DNA from: Roseisolibacter agri
Lineage (GTDB): Bacteria; Gemmatimonadota; Gemmatimonadetes; Gemmatimonadales; Gemmatimonadaceae
Direction of reading: 5' to 3'
DNA: 64,000 nt
Assembly: GCF_030159095.1 (NCBI RefSeq)
Contig: NZ_BRXS01000002.1
Coordinates: forward strand, 496,001 to 560,000
Shown: piece by piece, positions 41,517 through 51,477 of the stretch
How the letters are laid out: every line of letters starts with the position of its first letter
How positions within the stretch are numbered: the first letter of the stretch is position 1
Made by a program: the position numbers and the translations under genes
The notes under the pieces: model-generated
What the model was told of the DNA's origin: nothing
Database searches by the model: none
What the model saw: only the letters and a program-made list of their open reading frames with translations

Positions 41517-44500
41517 ATGCGCCACCAGCCGGGGCGGCCGCCGATCGGCCGCTCGCCCCACCGCGCCGCGACCATCGCCGGCCTGGCCGCAGCGCTGCTC
41601 CTCCTCGCGCCCGCCCCGCGCCTCGCCGCCCAGACGACCCAGCCCGGCGGCGCGACCGGCACCATCGTCGGCCAGGTCACCGAGGCGTCCGGCCGTACGG
41701 GACTCGCCGCGGTCACGCTCGTCGTCGAGGGCACGCGGCTCGGCGGCTCGACCGGCGCCGACGGGCGCTTCCGCATCACGGGCGTGCCGGCGGGATCGCA
41801 CGCCGTGACCGCGCGGCGCATCGGCTACGGACAGCAGCGCGTCGCCGTGACGGTCCCCGCGGGTGGCGAGGTGGCCGCGAGCTTCACGCTCTCCTCCAGC
41901 CCCATCGCGCTCGACCAGGTGGTCGTCACCGGCACCGCGGGCGCGCAGGAGCGGCGCGCCATCGGCAACGCGGTCACGAGCGTCGCGGCGGCGGAGGTGC
42001 TCGACAAGTCCGCCGCGCCCGACCTCTCCAGCCTCCTCAACGCGCGCGCACCCGGCGTCACCATCAACCCGCGCAGCGGCCGCCTCGGCGCGGGGCCGAG
42101 CATCCAGATCCGCGGCCGCAGCTCGCTGTCGCTCGACAACCAGCCGCTCGTCTACGTCGACGGCGTGCGCATCAACAACGCGACCAGCACCGGCCCGCAG
42201 AGCGTCGGCGGGCTGGGGCAGCAGGGCGCGAGCGTCGGCGGACGGCTCAACGACATCAACCCCGAGGACATCGAGAGCATCGAGGTCATCAAGGGGCCCG
42301 CCGCGGCGACCATCTATGGCACCGAGGCCGCCAACGGCGTCATCCAGATCATCACCAAGCGCGGCGCGAGCGGCACGCGCCCGCAGCTCAACCTCGTCGT
42401 CGAGCAGGGGACGCTGCACTTCCGCGACGCCATCGGGCGCACGCCGCTCAACTACTTCCGCACGGCGGGCGGCGAGATCGTGACGTGGAACGGGCTGCAG
42501 CAGGAGGCTGACTCCGGCCGCCCGATCTACGAGATGGGCCAGACGCGCCGCTACAGCGGCACCGTCTCCGGGGGCCGCGAGGCGATGCGCTACTACCTCG
42601 GCTCGTCCTACGAGACCGACTTCGGCGTGGAGCCCAACAACTCGCTGCGGCAGTTCGGCGTGCAGGCGAACCTGAACTCGCAGCTGCGCGCGAACACCGA
42701 CTTCGCGTCGAGCCTCAAGTTCGTGGAGCTGGCGAACCGCCTGGGCGCGGACATCGGCGCCTCGGGGCTGCTGGGCGCGCAGGTCGGGCACCGGCTGCTC
42801 TTCCCGAACACGCGCGGCTTCTTCGCCATCGTGCCGGAGATCGCGCAGCGGCTCTACGACAACCGCAGCGACATCAACCGCTTCACCGGCAGCGCGACGC
42901 TCACCAACCGGCCCGCGAGCTGGTTCACGCACCGCGCGATCGTAGGCCTCGACTACTCGGGCGAGGACGCGCGCGCGGTGGAGCGCTTCGCGCCGCCCGA
43001 GCTGGCGCGCTACCTCTCGACCGCCGCGGCGAGCGGCCGCATCGGCCAGACGCTGCGCCGCAACGCGATCTTCACCGGCGACTACGCCGGCACCGTGAAG
43101 GCGCAGCTCGCGTCCACGCTGCAGTCGTCGACGTCCATCGGCGGGCAGCTCTACAAGACCGAGGCGCACACGAGCTTCCTGGGCGGCACCGGCTTCCCCG
43201 GCCCGAACGTCGAGACGGTGTCCGCGGTCGCCACGCAGCTCGCGGCCACGCAGCAGCAGATCATCAACACGACCATCGGCGCCTACGCGGAGCAGACGTT
43301 CGCGTGGCGCGACCGGCTCTTCCTCACCGGCGGGCTGCGCGTGGACAACAACAGCGCGTTCGGCGAGGACTTCAAGTGGGTGACGTACCCCAAGGTCAGC
43401 GCCAGCTGGGTGCTGCACGAGGAGTCGTTCTTCCCGTGGCGCGCCGCGTTCAGCACGCTGCGCCTGCGCGCCGCGTACGGCGAATCGGGGCGGCAGCCGG
43501 CCACCTTCGCGGCGCTGCGCACCTTCAACCCGGTGCCCGGCCCCGGCGGCACGAGCGGCGTCACGCCCGGATCGCTCGGCAACGCGGACCTGCGCCCGGA
43601 GCGCGGCAAGGAGTGGGAGGGCGGCTTCGAGGCGGGGCTGTTCGACCGCCTGACGCTCGACTTCACCTACTTCAACAAGCGCACGGTCGACGTCATCGTG
43701 AACCAGCCGGTGGCGCCCTCCAGCGGCTTCCCCGGCAACCAGGTGCGCAACCTGGGCGAGGTCACCAACCACGGCATCGAGCTGAGCGCGACGCTGCAGG
43801 CGCTCGCGCGCCGCGGCTTCTCGTGGGACATCACGGGCAACGTCGCCACCAATCGCGACCGCATCGAGAGCCTGGGCGGCCTGCCGTCGCTCATCGCGAC
43901 GTTCGGGCCGAGCAACCAGGTCGGCTACCCGATCCAGGGGATCTGGACCCGCCGCGTCGTGTCGGCCGACCGCAACCCGACCACCGGCCAGGCGACCAAC
44001 GTCCTCTGCGACGGCGGCGCGGGCGCCGCGCCGATCGCCTGCGCGCAGGCGCCGTTCGTCTACGTCGGCACGCCGACGCCCAGGGTCACCGGCGGCGTCG
44101 GGAACACGTTCAACCTCGGGCAGCGGCTGCGGCTCTACGCGCTGGTGGACTTCAAGCGCGGTTACCGGATGTTCAACGCGGTGAACTACCTGCGCTGCAC
44201 GGGGCAGACGGGCGCGCCGCTCTGCCGCGAGAACTACTTCCCCGAGGAGTTCTCGCCCGTGCACCTGGCCGAGCACTCGCCGGGGGCGATCGCGGTCGGG
44301 ACGAACGACCAGTTCTTCGAGGACGCGTCGTTCGCCAAGCTGCGCGAGGTCTCCGCGACCCTCACCTTCCCCGAGCGGTGGGTGCGCTCGCGGATGTCGC
44401 TCACGCTCGCCGGTCGCGAGCTGCACACGTGGACGAAGTACAGCGGGGTGGACCCCGAGGCCAACCAGAACAGCGTCGCGACGACGGCGCTCCAGCAGGA

Positions 44501-44558
44501 GCAGGCCGTCACGCCGCCGCTCACGCGCTTCCTCGCCACCCTCAACGTGACCTGGTGA
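41517..44558 (+). CDS. SusC/RagA-type TonB-dependent outer-membrane receptor
   Basis: A 1013-residue protein. ATG 41517 gives a signal peptide ending AAQ near residue 39. A carboxypeptidase-regulatory-like domain follows (about 45-125), then the plug domain (SIQIRGRSSLSLDNQPLVYVDGVRINN, and EVIKGPAAATIYGTEAANGVIQIITKRG), then the beta-barrel to the C-terminal strand ATLNVTW. It imports oligomers together with the SusD lipoprotein encoded three bases downstream. In this context the cargo is likely a peptide or peptidoglycan fragment, not a glycan; no glycoside hydrolase is nearby. The candidate GntR operator overlaps its transcription start. Confidence 0.93.
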   Translation: MRHQPGRPPIGRSPHRAATIAGLAAALLLLAPAPRLAAQTTQPGGATGTIVGQVTEASGRTGLAAVTLVVEGTRLGGSTGADGRFRITGVPAGSHAVTARRIGYGQQRVAVTVPAGGEVAASFTLSSSPIALDQVVVTGTAGAQERRAIGNAVTSVAAAEVLDKSAAPDLSSLLNARAPGVTINPRSGRLGAGPSIQIRGRSSLSLDNQPLVYVDGVRINNATSTGPQSVGGLGQQGASVGGRLNDINPEDIESIEVIKGPAAATIYGTEAANGVIQIITKRGASGTRPQLNLVVEQGTLHFRDAIGRTPLNYFRTAGGEIVTWNGLQQEADSGRPIYEMGQTRRYSGTVSGGREAMRYYLGSSYETDFGVEPNNSLRQFGVQANLNSQLRANTDFASSLKFVELANRLGADIGASGLLGAQVGHRLLFPNTRGFFAIVPEIAQRLYDNRSDINRFTGSATLTNRPASWFTHRAIVGLDYSGEDARAVERFAPPELARYLSTAAASGRIGQTLRRNAIFTGDYAGTVKAQLASTLQSSTSIGGQLYKTEAHTSFLGGTGFPGPNVETVSAVATQLAATQQQIINTTIGAYAEQTFAWRDRLFLTGGLRVDNNSAFGEDFKWVTYPKVSASWVLHEESFFPWRAAFSTLRLRAAYGESGRQPATFAALRTFNPVPGPGGTSGVTPGSLGNADLRPERGKEWEGGFEAGLFDRLTLDFTYFNKRTVDVIVNQPVAPSSGFPGNQVRNLGEVTNHGIELSATLQALARRGFSWDITGNVATNRDRIESLGGLPSLIATFGPSNQVGYPIQGIWTRRVVSADRNPTTGQATNVLCDGGAGAAPIACAQAPFVYVGTPTPRVTGGVGNTFNLGQRLRLYALVDFKRGYRMFNAVNYLRCTGQTGAPLCRENYFPEEFSPVHLAEHSPGAIAVGTNDQFFEDASFAKLREVSATLTFPERWVRSRMSLTLAGRELHTWTKYSGVDPEANQNSVATTALQQEQAVTPPLTRFLATLNVTW

Positions 44559-44560
44559 CC

Positions 44561-45871
44561 ATGCGACTCCTCCCCTCGCGCGCGCGCGCGGCGATCGCGT
44601 GCGCCACCGCGGTCGCGGCGGCCGCCGCCAGCGCGTGCACCGACATCACGACGCTCAAGCAGGAGAACCCGGGACAGCTCTCGGCCTCCACGCTCTACGC
44701 GCCGCAGAACGCGCAGCTGATCGTCAACGGCGCGATCGCCGACTTCGACTGCGCCTTCACGCGCTACGTCGTCGGCAGCGGCCTGCTCTCGGACGAGCTG
44801 TCGAACGCGATCGGCAGCGTCGACAACTACAACTACGACGCGCGCCGGCTGCTCACCAACGCCGACTACGGCACCGGCACCTGCGGCAACAACCAACGGC
44901 CGCCCATCTACACCACGCTATCGGTCGCGCGCGCGTCGGCCGACACCGCGCTCGCCCGGCTGCGCGAGTGGACCGACGCGCAGATGCCCGCGGGCGTGAA
45001 CCGCACGCGCCTCATCGGGCAGGCCGCCACCTACGCCGGCTACAGCCTCGTGCTGCTGGGCGAGGGGATGTGCACGGCCGCCATCAACCTCGGGCCCGAG
45101 CTGCAGCCCGCGCAGCTGTTCGAGCAGGCGAAGATCCGCTTCGACTCCGCGGTCGTCGCGGCGACGGCGGCCAACGACCAGCCCACGCTCAACCTGGCGC
45201 TGCTGGGCCGCGCGCGCACGCTGCTGAACCTCAAGAACCCGGCGGCCGCCGCCACCGACGCGGCGCGCATCCCGGCGGGCTTCGTGGCCAACATGGTGGG
45301 CGAGGGCACGAACAACCGCCGCCAGAACTTCGTCTTCATCTCGATCAACCAGAGCAACTGGTCGACGGTGGACGCGTCGTTCCGCGGACTCACGACCGAG
45401 AGCGGCGCCGCGGATCCGCGCGTGGCGGTGACCAACACAGGCCGCGCCGGCACCGCGCAGGGCTCGCAGGTCTGGACGGCGGACAAATACGGGTCGCTCA
45501 CCGCGCCCATGCCGATCGCGCGCTACGCGGAGGCGCAGCTGATCCTCGCGGAGGCGCGCGTGGCCGCGGGCGACCTCGCGGGCGCGGCCGCCGCCATCAA
45601 CGCCGCACGCGCCGGGCGCGCGGCGCTCGGCACCTACAGCGCGACCGGGCAGACCGCGGCCCAGGTGCAGGCGCAGATCGTCGAGGAGCGGCGGCGCGAG
45701 CTCTTCCTGGAGGGGCACCGCCTGGGCGACATGCGCCGCCTCAACATCCCCTTCACGCCGGCCGCCGGCACGGCGTACCCCGGCGGTGGCGGCGTGTACG
45801 GCTCGCAGACGTGCTTCCCGCTCCCCGACGTCGAGCGCATCAACAACCCGACGATCGCCGGCGGCGCCTGA
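44561..45871 (+). CDS. SusD/RagB-type lipoprotein
   Basis: A 436-residue protein from ATG 44561, three bases after the susC stop. The signal peptide ends in SAC (Cys26), for lipidation. The SusD pattern is helical TPR-like repeats (LNLALLGRARTLLNLKNPAAAATDAARI) and the C-terminal motif IVEERRRELFLEGHRLGDMRRLNIPF, which is typical. It forms the lid of the SusC pore and binds the extracellular substrate. The N-terminal segment NPGQLSASTLY resembles the start of other Gemmatimonadota SusD proteins. Confidence 0.92.
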   Translation: MRLLPSRARAAIACATAVAAAAASACTDITTLKQENPGQLSASTLYAPQNAQLIVNGAIADFDCAFTRYVVGSGLLSDELSNAIGSVDNYNYDARRLLTNADYGTGTCGNNQRPPIYTTLSVARASADTALARLREWTDAQMPAGVNRTRLIGQAATYAGYSLVLLGEGMCTAAINLGPELQPAQLFEQAKIRFDSAVVAATAANDQPTLNLALLGRARTLLNLKNPAAAATDAARIPAGFVANMVGEGTNNRRQNFVFISINQSNWSTVDASFRGLTTESGAADPRVAVTNTGRAGTAQGSQVWTADKYGSLTAPMPIARYAEAQLILAEARVAAGDLAGAAAAINAARAGRAALGTYSATGQTAAQVQAQIVEERRRELFLEGHRLGDMRRLNIPFTPAAGTAYPGGGGVYGSQTCFPLPDVERINNPTIAGGA

Positions 45872-45933
45872 GGCACGTGGTCCCTCAACTCCTGGAACCT
45901 GCTCGGATGGCGGCTCTGACCCCGAGGTCCCCG

Positions 45934-47505
45934 ATGCGCGCACGCACCCGCACGACCTTCACGACCGCCACTGCCCTCGCGACGCTCGCCGCGGCGGGCG
46001 TCGTCGTCTCGCCACGCCTCGTCGTCGCGCAGGCGCGCGAGCCGTATCCGGGCTACGCGGCGTACGTGGAGCAGGCGCTGAAGACGTGGAAGGTCCCCGG
46101 CACGGGGATCGCGATCGTGCGCAACGACTCGGTCGTCTTCGCGCGCGGCTTCGGCGTGCGCGAGCTGGGCAGGCCCGCGCCCGTGACCGAGCGGACGCTG
46201 TTCGCGATCGGCTCGTCGTCCAAGGCGTTCACCGCCGCGGCGGTCGCGATGCTGGTGGACGAGAAGAAGGTGTCGCTCGACGCGCCGGCGGCGACCTACC
46301 TGCCCGGCCTGCAGCTGGCCGACCCGTACGCGACGCGCGAGCTCACCGTGCGCGACCTGCTGAGCCACCGCAGCGGCCTCGCGCGCGGCGAGCTGGCGTG
46401 GTACGGCTCGGGCTTCGACCGCGACGAGATCGTGCGGCGCGTGCGCTACCTGCAGCCGTCGTGGAGCTTCCGGAGCCAGTTCGGCTACCAGAACATCATG
46501 TACATCGCGGCCGGTCAGGTCGTCGCGCACGTCGCGAACACGACGTGGGACGACTTCGTGAAGAGCCGGATCTTCGGGCCGCTCGGCATGACGTCCAGCA
46601 GCACCTCCACGAAGGCGCTCGACCCGCAGATGGAGCTCGCGACGCCCCACGCCACGGTGAACGACACCGTGCGCCCGGTCGGCGCGTGGCGCAACATCGA
46701 CAACGCGGGGCCGGCGGGCTCGATCAACTCCCACGTGGTGGACATGGCGCAGTGGCTGCGCCTGCAGCTCGGCCGCGGCAGCTATGGCGGCAGGCAGCTG
46801 ATCAGCGCCCGGATGATCGAGGAGATGCACACGCCGCACACGGTCATCCGCCTCGACTCGGCCGCGCGCGTGCTCAACCCCGACACGCACCTGCAGGCGT
46901 ACGGCCTCGGGTGGTTCCTGCAGGACTACCGCGGGAAGCTGGTGGTGCAGCACGGCGGCAACGTCGACGGCTTCACGGCGCTCGTCGCGATGATGCCCGA
47001 GGAGAAGCTCGGCGTCGTGATCCTCACGAACATGAACGGCACCGGGCTCCCGACGGCGCTGATGAACAAGCTCTTCGACCTCCACCTGAAGGCGCCGGCG
47101 CGCGACTGGAGCGGCGACCTGTACGCGCGCACGCTGGCGGCGCAGGCGCGCGCGAAGACGGCGCAGCAGCGGCTGGAGGCGTCGCGCGTCAGGGACACGA
47201 AGCCGTCGCTCCCGCTCGCGGCGTACGCAGGCACGTATGCGGACAGCCTGTACGGCGACATCGTGGTGCGCGAGCAGAACGGCAAGCTGTCGATGACGTT
47301 CGGGCCGATCTGGCGCGGGGAGCTGGAGCACTGGCACTTCGACACCTTCCGCACGAAGTTCGACACGCCCGTGCTGGGGCCGATCCCGGTGCTCTTCCGG
47401 CTCAACGCCGCGGGCAAGGTGGACGAGATGGTGCTCGACATGGCCGGCGTCGTGACCTTCAAGCGGCGCCCCGATCCGGCGCCCGCCGCCGCCAACAACC
47501 GGTGA
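45934..47505 (+). CDS. Secreted serine hydrolase, class C beta-lactamase/D-aminopeptidase type, copy 2
   Basis: A 523-residue protein from ATG 45934; ATG 45907 is an alternative. The signal peptide ends near VVAQ (residue 43). Active-site motifs are S94-S-S-K97 (AIGSSSKAFT), YQN (FGYQNIMYIAAG) and a late HGG (VVQHGGNVDG). A C-terminal DUF3471-like domain includes RGELEHWHFDTFRTKF, very like LEHWHYDTFRALW in the copy at 37824. It follows SusD by about 60 bp, and its stop overlaps the next start, so it belongs to the SusCD operon. It probably cuts imported or surface-bound peptides, perhaps at D-residues. Confidence 0.85.
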   Translation: MRARTRTTFTTATALATLAAAGVVVSPRLVVAQAREPYPGYAAYVEQALKTWKVPGTGIAIVRNDSVVFARGFGVRELGRPAPVTERTLFAIGSSSKAFTAAAVAMLVDEKKVSLDAPAATYLPGLQLADPYATRELTVRDLLSHRSGLARGELAWYGSGFDRDEIVRRVRYLQPSWSFRSQFGYQNIMYIAAGQVVAHVANTTWDDFVKSRIFGPLGMTSSSTSTKALDPQMELATPHATVNDTVRPVGAWRNIDNAGPAGSINSHVVDMAQWLRLQLGRGSYGGRQLISARMIEEMHTPHTVIRLDSAARVLNPDTHLQAYGLGWFLQDYRGKLVVQHGGNVDGFTALVAMMPEEKLGVVILTNMNGTGLPTALMNKLFDLHLKAPARDWSGDLYARTLAAQARAKTAQQRLEASRVRDTKPSLPLAAYAGTYADSLYGDIVVREQNGKLSMTFGPIWRGELEHWHFDTFRTKFDTPVLGPIPVLFRLNAAGKVDEMVLDMAGVVTFKRRPDPAPAAANNR

Positions 47506-49250
47506 GCGCCCCACGCTCGATCGCGCTCGCCGCGTGCCTCGCGGCGGTTGCGGCAGTCGCGTGCGCGCGCGGCGGGGCGGCCGTCGCGACCGACGCACGC
47601 CCGGCGGCCAGTGTCGCCAGCGACGCGCCGTACGACGTCGTCATCGTCAACGGCCGCGTCGTGGACGGCAGCGGGAACCCGTGGTTCGACGGCGACGTCG
47701 CGATCCGCGGCGACCGCGTGGTGCGCGTCGTCCGGCGCGGGATGCTGGGCGACGCGCCGGCGCGCACCCGCATCGACGCGACGGGGAAGATCGTCGCGCC
47801 CGGCTTCATCGACGTGCAGGCGGGCGGCCCGTACCTCACCGGCGACGGCCGCTCCGTCAGCAAGCTGACGCAGGGCGTGACGACGGAGATCCTGGGCGAG
47901 GGCTACACGTCGGCGCCCGTCAGCGACCTCACGCTCGCGGACCTGGCCGCGTCGGGACCGGAGGCCGTGGCGATGGCGCGCCGCTTTCAGGGGCCGCGCG
48001 GCTTCGACGCGTGGCTGCGCGCGATGGAGGCGCACGGCGTCTCGCCGAACGTCGGCGCGTTCGTCGGCGCGAGCACGCTGCGCCAGTACGGCATGGGGCT
48101 GCGCATGGGCGTCGCGACGGGCGCGCCGCTCGACTCCATGCGCACCGCGCTCCGCAACGCGATGGAGGACGGCGCCTTCGGGCTCGGCTCCGCGCTCATC
48201 TACCCGCCCGGCAACTTCGCCGGCACCGAGGAGCTGATCGCGGTCGCGAAGGCGATGGCGCCCTACGGTGGGCTCTACATCACGCACATGCGCTCCGAGG
48301 CCGACAAGGTGCTCGAGGGCATCGACGAGGCGCTGCGCATCGGGCGCGAAGCCGGCGTCGCCGTCGAGATCTACCACCTCAAGGCCGCGGGCACCACGAA
48401 CTGGGCGAAGATGCCCGCGATGATCGCGAAGATCGACTCGGCGCGCGCCGCGGGGCTCGACGTGCAGGCGACGATGTATCCGTACACCGCGGGTGGGACT
48501 GGACTCGCCGCGTGCCTGCCGCCGTTCGCATCAGAGGACGGGAAGCTGCTGCGCAACCTCGCCGACTCCGCCGCCCGCGCGCGCATCCGGGCGGAGGTCG
48601 CGAAGCCCACCAGCTACTGGGAGAGCCTGTGCGAGCAGGCGACGCCGCAGGGCGTGCTGCTGGGCGTGATGCGCGGCGCCGCGAACCAGCAGTGGTCGCG
48701 CAAGCGGCTCGCCGACGTCGTCGCGGGCACGGGGAAGAGCTGGCTCGACGCCGTGATGGACCTCCTGCTCGCCGAGGGCGGCAACATCGGCACGATCTAC
48801 TTCCTCATGAACGAGGAGAACGTGAAGCTGACGCTGCGGCAGCCGTGGATGATCATCGGCACCGACGCGGCGGGGATGGATCCCGACAGCGCGCGCGGAG
48901 GCGCGCATCCGCGCGCGTACGGCACCTATCCGCGCATCCTGGGGAAGTACGTGCGCGACGAGGGCGTCATCCCGCTGGAGGACGCGATCCGCAAGATGAC
49001 CGGCGCGGTGGCCGAGCGGCTGCTGATCCGAGACCGCGGGCTGCTGCGCGAGGGGATGCACGCGGACGTCGTGGTGTTCGATCCGGCGACGATCCGCGAG
49101 CACAGCACGTTCGAGCAGCCGCACCGGCTCTCGACGGGCGTGGAGCAGGTGTTCGTGAACGGCGTGCAGGTCGTGCGCGACGGCCGGCACACCGGCGCGA
49201 AGCCGGGCCGCGTCGTGCGCGGGCCCGGCTGGCGCGGTGCCGCGCGCTGA
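47502..49250 (+). CDS. D-aminoacylase-like amidohydrolase, copy 1
   Basis: A 582-residue protein starting with GTG 47502, overlapping the hydrolase stop (GTGA). An Ala-rich signal peptide ends in a possible lipobox AVAC (about Cys21). The amidohydrolase family pattern is YDVVIVNGRVVDGSGNPW, APGFIDVQAGG, GVTTEILGEG, ITHMRSE (His ligand), EIYHLK (His ligand) and IIGTDAAG (catalytic Asp). The N-terminal HxH of the superfamily is replaced by VQA, and the Cys ligand of N-acyl-D-amino-acid deacylases by Glu in GEG. That variant is shared with the copy at 60537. The likely role is removal of acyl groups from D-amino acids or a related C-N cleavage. Confidence 0.8.
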   Translation: MSAPRSIALAACLAAVAAVACARGGAAVATDARPAASVASDAPYDVVIVNGRVVDGSGNPWFDGDVAIRGDRVVRVVRRGMLGDAPARTRIDATGKIVAPGFIDVQAGGPYLTGDGRSVSKLTQGVTTEILGEGYTSAPVSDLTLADLAASGPEAVAMARRFQGPRGFDAWLRAMEAHGVSPNVGAFVGASTLRQYGMGLRMGVATGAPLDSMRTALRNAMEDGAFGLGSALIYPPGNFAGTEELIAVAKAMAPYGGLYITHMRSEADKVLEGIDEALRIGREAGVAVEIYHLKAAGTTNWAKMPAMIAKIDSARAAGLDVQATMYPYTAGGTGLAACLPPFASEDGKLLRNLADSAARARIRAEVAKPTSYWESLCEQATPQGVLLGVMRGAANQQWSRKRLADVVAGTGKSWLDAVMDLLLAEGGNIGTIYFLMNEENVKLTLRQPWMIIGTDAAGMDPDSARGGAHPRAYGTYPRILGKYVRDEGVIPLEDAIRKMTGAVAERLLIRDRGLLREGMHADVVVFDPATIREHSTFEQPHRLSTGVEQVFVNGVQVVRDGRHTGAKPGRVVRGPGWRGAAR

Positions 49251-49267
49251 GCGCTCGTCGGCGCGCC

Positions 49268-50437
49268 TCAGCGCTCGGGGAAGCGCAGCAGCATGTTGGC
49301 CAGCGGCATCTCGCGCCGCCGCGTCTCGGGCGTGGCGGCGCGCGTGCATTCGGCGATCAGCCGGCGGCACTGTCCCACCACCTGGAACGTGTCGAGCAGG
49401 TACGGCACGCCCTGCGCGCCGAGCGGCGACGGGCCGTCGCTGACGTGGAAGTGCAGGTGCGGCTCGGTGGAGTTGCCCGAGTTGCCGACGAGGCCGAGCA
49501 CCTGGCCGCGTCGCACGCGGTCGCCCTGGCGCACGCGCAGGGAGCCGGGCTTCAGGTGCGCGTAGAACGCGTGGCGTCCACCGCCGATGTCGACGATCAC
49601 GTGGTTGCCGCCGACCGTCTCGAGCGTGATCGGCACCGCGCGGCCGCCGGGCACGTTCTCTGGGATGCCGTCCTTCGTCGCCGCGACGATGCCGTCGGCG
49701 ACGGCGATCGCGTCCTTCCCGTGGGCGTGGTAGCTCTCGTTCTTCAGGCGGTCGCCGACGTACGTGCGGCCGCTGTCGTCGACGATCAGGTAGTCGATGC
49801 CGAACCGCTGCGCGATCGACGCGTTGCCGTCCACGGGCACGAGCGCGCGGCGGTGCCCGGATTCGGCCGCCGGCCCGTTGGCGGTGAGCCAGCTGCCACC
49901 GCGCAGGGGCGGGCCGACGACGACGGCGCTGGTGGTCACGGGCACGGGCGGCCCGTCGATCGTCTGCGGAGCGCCGCTGTCGCCCACCGCGACGGTGAGG
50001 CGGTGGCGGAGCGTGGCGGGCGGCGTGCGGCCGTCCACGGGCACCCAGAGGAAGGTGACCCCGCGCAGCCCGCCGCCGATGCGCGCGCGCTCGAGCAGGG
50101 CGGGCGGCGGCGCGACGCCGGGCCGGGTGAGCGCGCGTCCGAGCGCGCTGTCGGCCAGCGCGAGCAGCACGCGCGCGTCGGTGCCGGGGGCCAGCACCTC
50201 GACGCGGCGCAGCGCGAGCGGCGCGGCCGCGAGGTTGGTGACGTGCAGCTCGTAGACGAGGAACGCGTCGCCGTCGCCGACGGCGACCGTGGGCGGCTTG
50301 GGGACGTGCAGCTCGACCGCCGGCGGGAGCTGCGCGCCCTGCGAGTACGCGGCCTGCGGGAGGAGGAGGGGCGCCATGCACGCGAGGAGCGCGGCAAAGA
50401 TGCGCGTCGCGTGCGGGCCAGGGGAACGCCGTCGCAT
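49268..50437 (-). CDS. Secreted M23 (LytM-type) metallopeptidase
   Basis: A 389-residue protein from ATG 50437. The signal peptide ends near residue 33 (AAYSQ). A non-catalytic N-terminal part (about 35-230) is followed by the LytM domain: SYHAHGKDAIAVADG (His and Asp ligands), HVIVDIGGGRHAFYAHLKPGS, GQVLGLVGNSGNSTEPHLHFHV (HxH motif). M23 enzymes cut peptide bridges in peptidoglycan, which would release D-amino-acid peptides for this island. It is divergent from the GntR gene and convergent with the D-aminoacylase. Confidence 0.87.
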   Translation of the reverse strand: MRRRSPGPHATRIFAALLACMAPLLLPQAAYSQGAQLPPAVELHVPKPPTVAVGDGDAFLVYELHVTNLAAAPLALRRVEVLAPGTDARVLLALADSALGRALTRPGVAPPPALLERARIGGGLRGVTFLWVPVDGRTPPATLRHRLTVAVGDSGAPQTIDGPPVPVTTSAVVVGPPLRGGSWLTANGPAAESGHRRALVPVDGNASIAQRFGIDYLIVDDSGRTYVGDRLKNESYHAHGKDAIAVADGIVAATKDGIPENVPGGRAVPITLETVGGNHVIVDIGGGRHAFYAHLKPGSLRVRQGDRVRRGQVLGLVGNSGNSTEPHLHFHVSDGPSPLGAQGVPYLLDTFQVVGQCRRLIAECTRAATPETRRREMPLANMLLRFPER

Positions 50438-50467
50438 CGTGCGAGGGGCGGGAGGGGACAGGGGAGG

Positions 50468-50492
50468 CACTGTACACAAAGCTGGATACAAC
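50468..50492. promoter_or_regulatory. Degenerate GntR operator, site 2
   Basis: On the minus strand, TTTGTGTACAGTGC (half-sites like those of site 3, right half 7 of 8) is followed upstream by TTGTATCC. The pair lies about 31-55 bp upstream of the M23 start and about 113 bp upstream of the GntR start. A TATGTT -10 box for the GntR gene is at 50506-50511. Confidence 0.45.
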
Positions 50493-50604
50493 TCGCGGCG
50501 GCGAGTATGTTGCCCGGGGCGCCGACCCGCAAGGCGATGCCGCGCGCGGGGCGCTTGGCGCCACGCGTGCACGCCGTTAACCATGCGGCGCTCGCCGTCA
50601 TGAC

Positions 50605-51405
50605 ATGACGTTCACCCGATCCGCTGCACCGGTGTCGCCCACCAGCCGCTCGCCCCGCGCCGCCACGACCGCCCGCCCTGCCGCCGCTCGTGCCGCCTCG
50701 CGCGGCGACGCGACCGCCGGTCGTGGGGAGAGCGTGGGCCGCGCGTACGCCCAGCTGCGCGAGCTGATCGTGCGCGGGCGGCTGGCGCCCGGCACCCGCA
50801 TCGTGGAGAGCGACATCGCGGCCCGCCTCGGCGTCAGCCGCACGCCCACGCGCAGCGCGCTGCACCGCCTGCAGCAGGAGGGCTACATCGTCGCGGCGGA
50901 GGGGACGCGCGAGCAGCGGCTGGTGGTCGCGCCGCTGACGCAGGACGACGCGCGCGAGCTGTTCCACATCGTCGGGCAGCTGGAGGCGCTCGCGGCGCGC
51001 CAGGCCGCGGAGCTGCCGGCGCCCGCGCGCACCGCGCTCGTGCGGACGCTGCGGCGCCTGAACGGCGAGCTGGCCGACGCGGCGCACGGCGAGCGCCCCG
51101 ATCCGATGCGGCTCTTCGACTCGGACACCGCGTTCCACCACGCGTACGTCGAGGGCGGCGGCGGGCCGCGGCTGCTGGCGCTGCACGACGCGATCAAGCC
51201 GCAGAGCGAGCGCTACGTCCGCCTCTACATCAGCAGCCTGGTCGACGAGATCGACACGTCGGTGGCGGAGCACGACGCGATCATCCGGCACATCGAGGCC
51301 GGCGAGCCGCAGGCCGCGCACGCGGCGGTGGACACCAACTGGCGCAACGCGGCGGGCCGGCTGGGGCGGGTGATCGAGGCGCTGGGGGAGCGCGGGAGCT
51401 GGTGA
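50605..51405 (+). CDS. GntR-family regulator, FadR/FCD subgroup
   Basis: A 266-residue protein from ATG 50605. A basic, Ala-rich N-terminal extension (1-44) precedes the winged HTH at about 45-105 (QLRELIVRGRLAPGTRIVESDIAARLGVSRTPTRSALHRLQQEG). The FCD ligand-binding domain spans about 115-255, with metal-type residues in FDSDTAFHHAYVEG, AEHDAIIRHIEAG and AAHAAVDTNW. Such regulators bind palindromes of the TNGTATACNA kind and sense carboxylates or amino acids. It sits centrally in the island, close to all three candidate operators, and is the obvious candidate to bind them. Confidence 0.9.
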   Translation: MTFTRSAAPVSPTSRSPRAATTARPAAARAASRGDATAGRGESVGRAYAQLRELIVRGRLAPGTRIVESDIAARLGVSRTPTRSALHRLQQEGYIVAAEGTREQRLVVAPLTQDDARELFHIVGQLEALAARQAAELPAPARTALVRTLRRLNGELADAAHGERPDPMRLFDSDTAFHHAYVEGGGGPRLLALHDAIKPQSERYVRLYISSLVDEIDTSVAEHDAIIRHIEAGEPQAAHAAVDTNWRNAAGRLGRVIEALGERGSW

Positions 51406-51477
51406 GCGGCGGCTGTGGGCTGCGGATCTCGAATCCGGGATGCGTCGGCGCGCCGGACCTGTTGGCCTATGGGGGGA

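Noticed and set aside
45634-47598. Long minus-strand frame opposite the serine hydrolase
   Set aside because: It is a shadow of the SxxK hydrolase gene, which has clear motifs; the antisense product is Arg-rich without domains.
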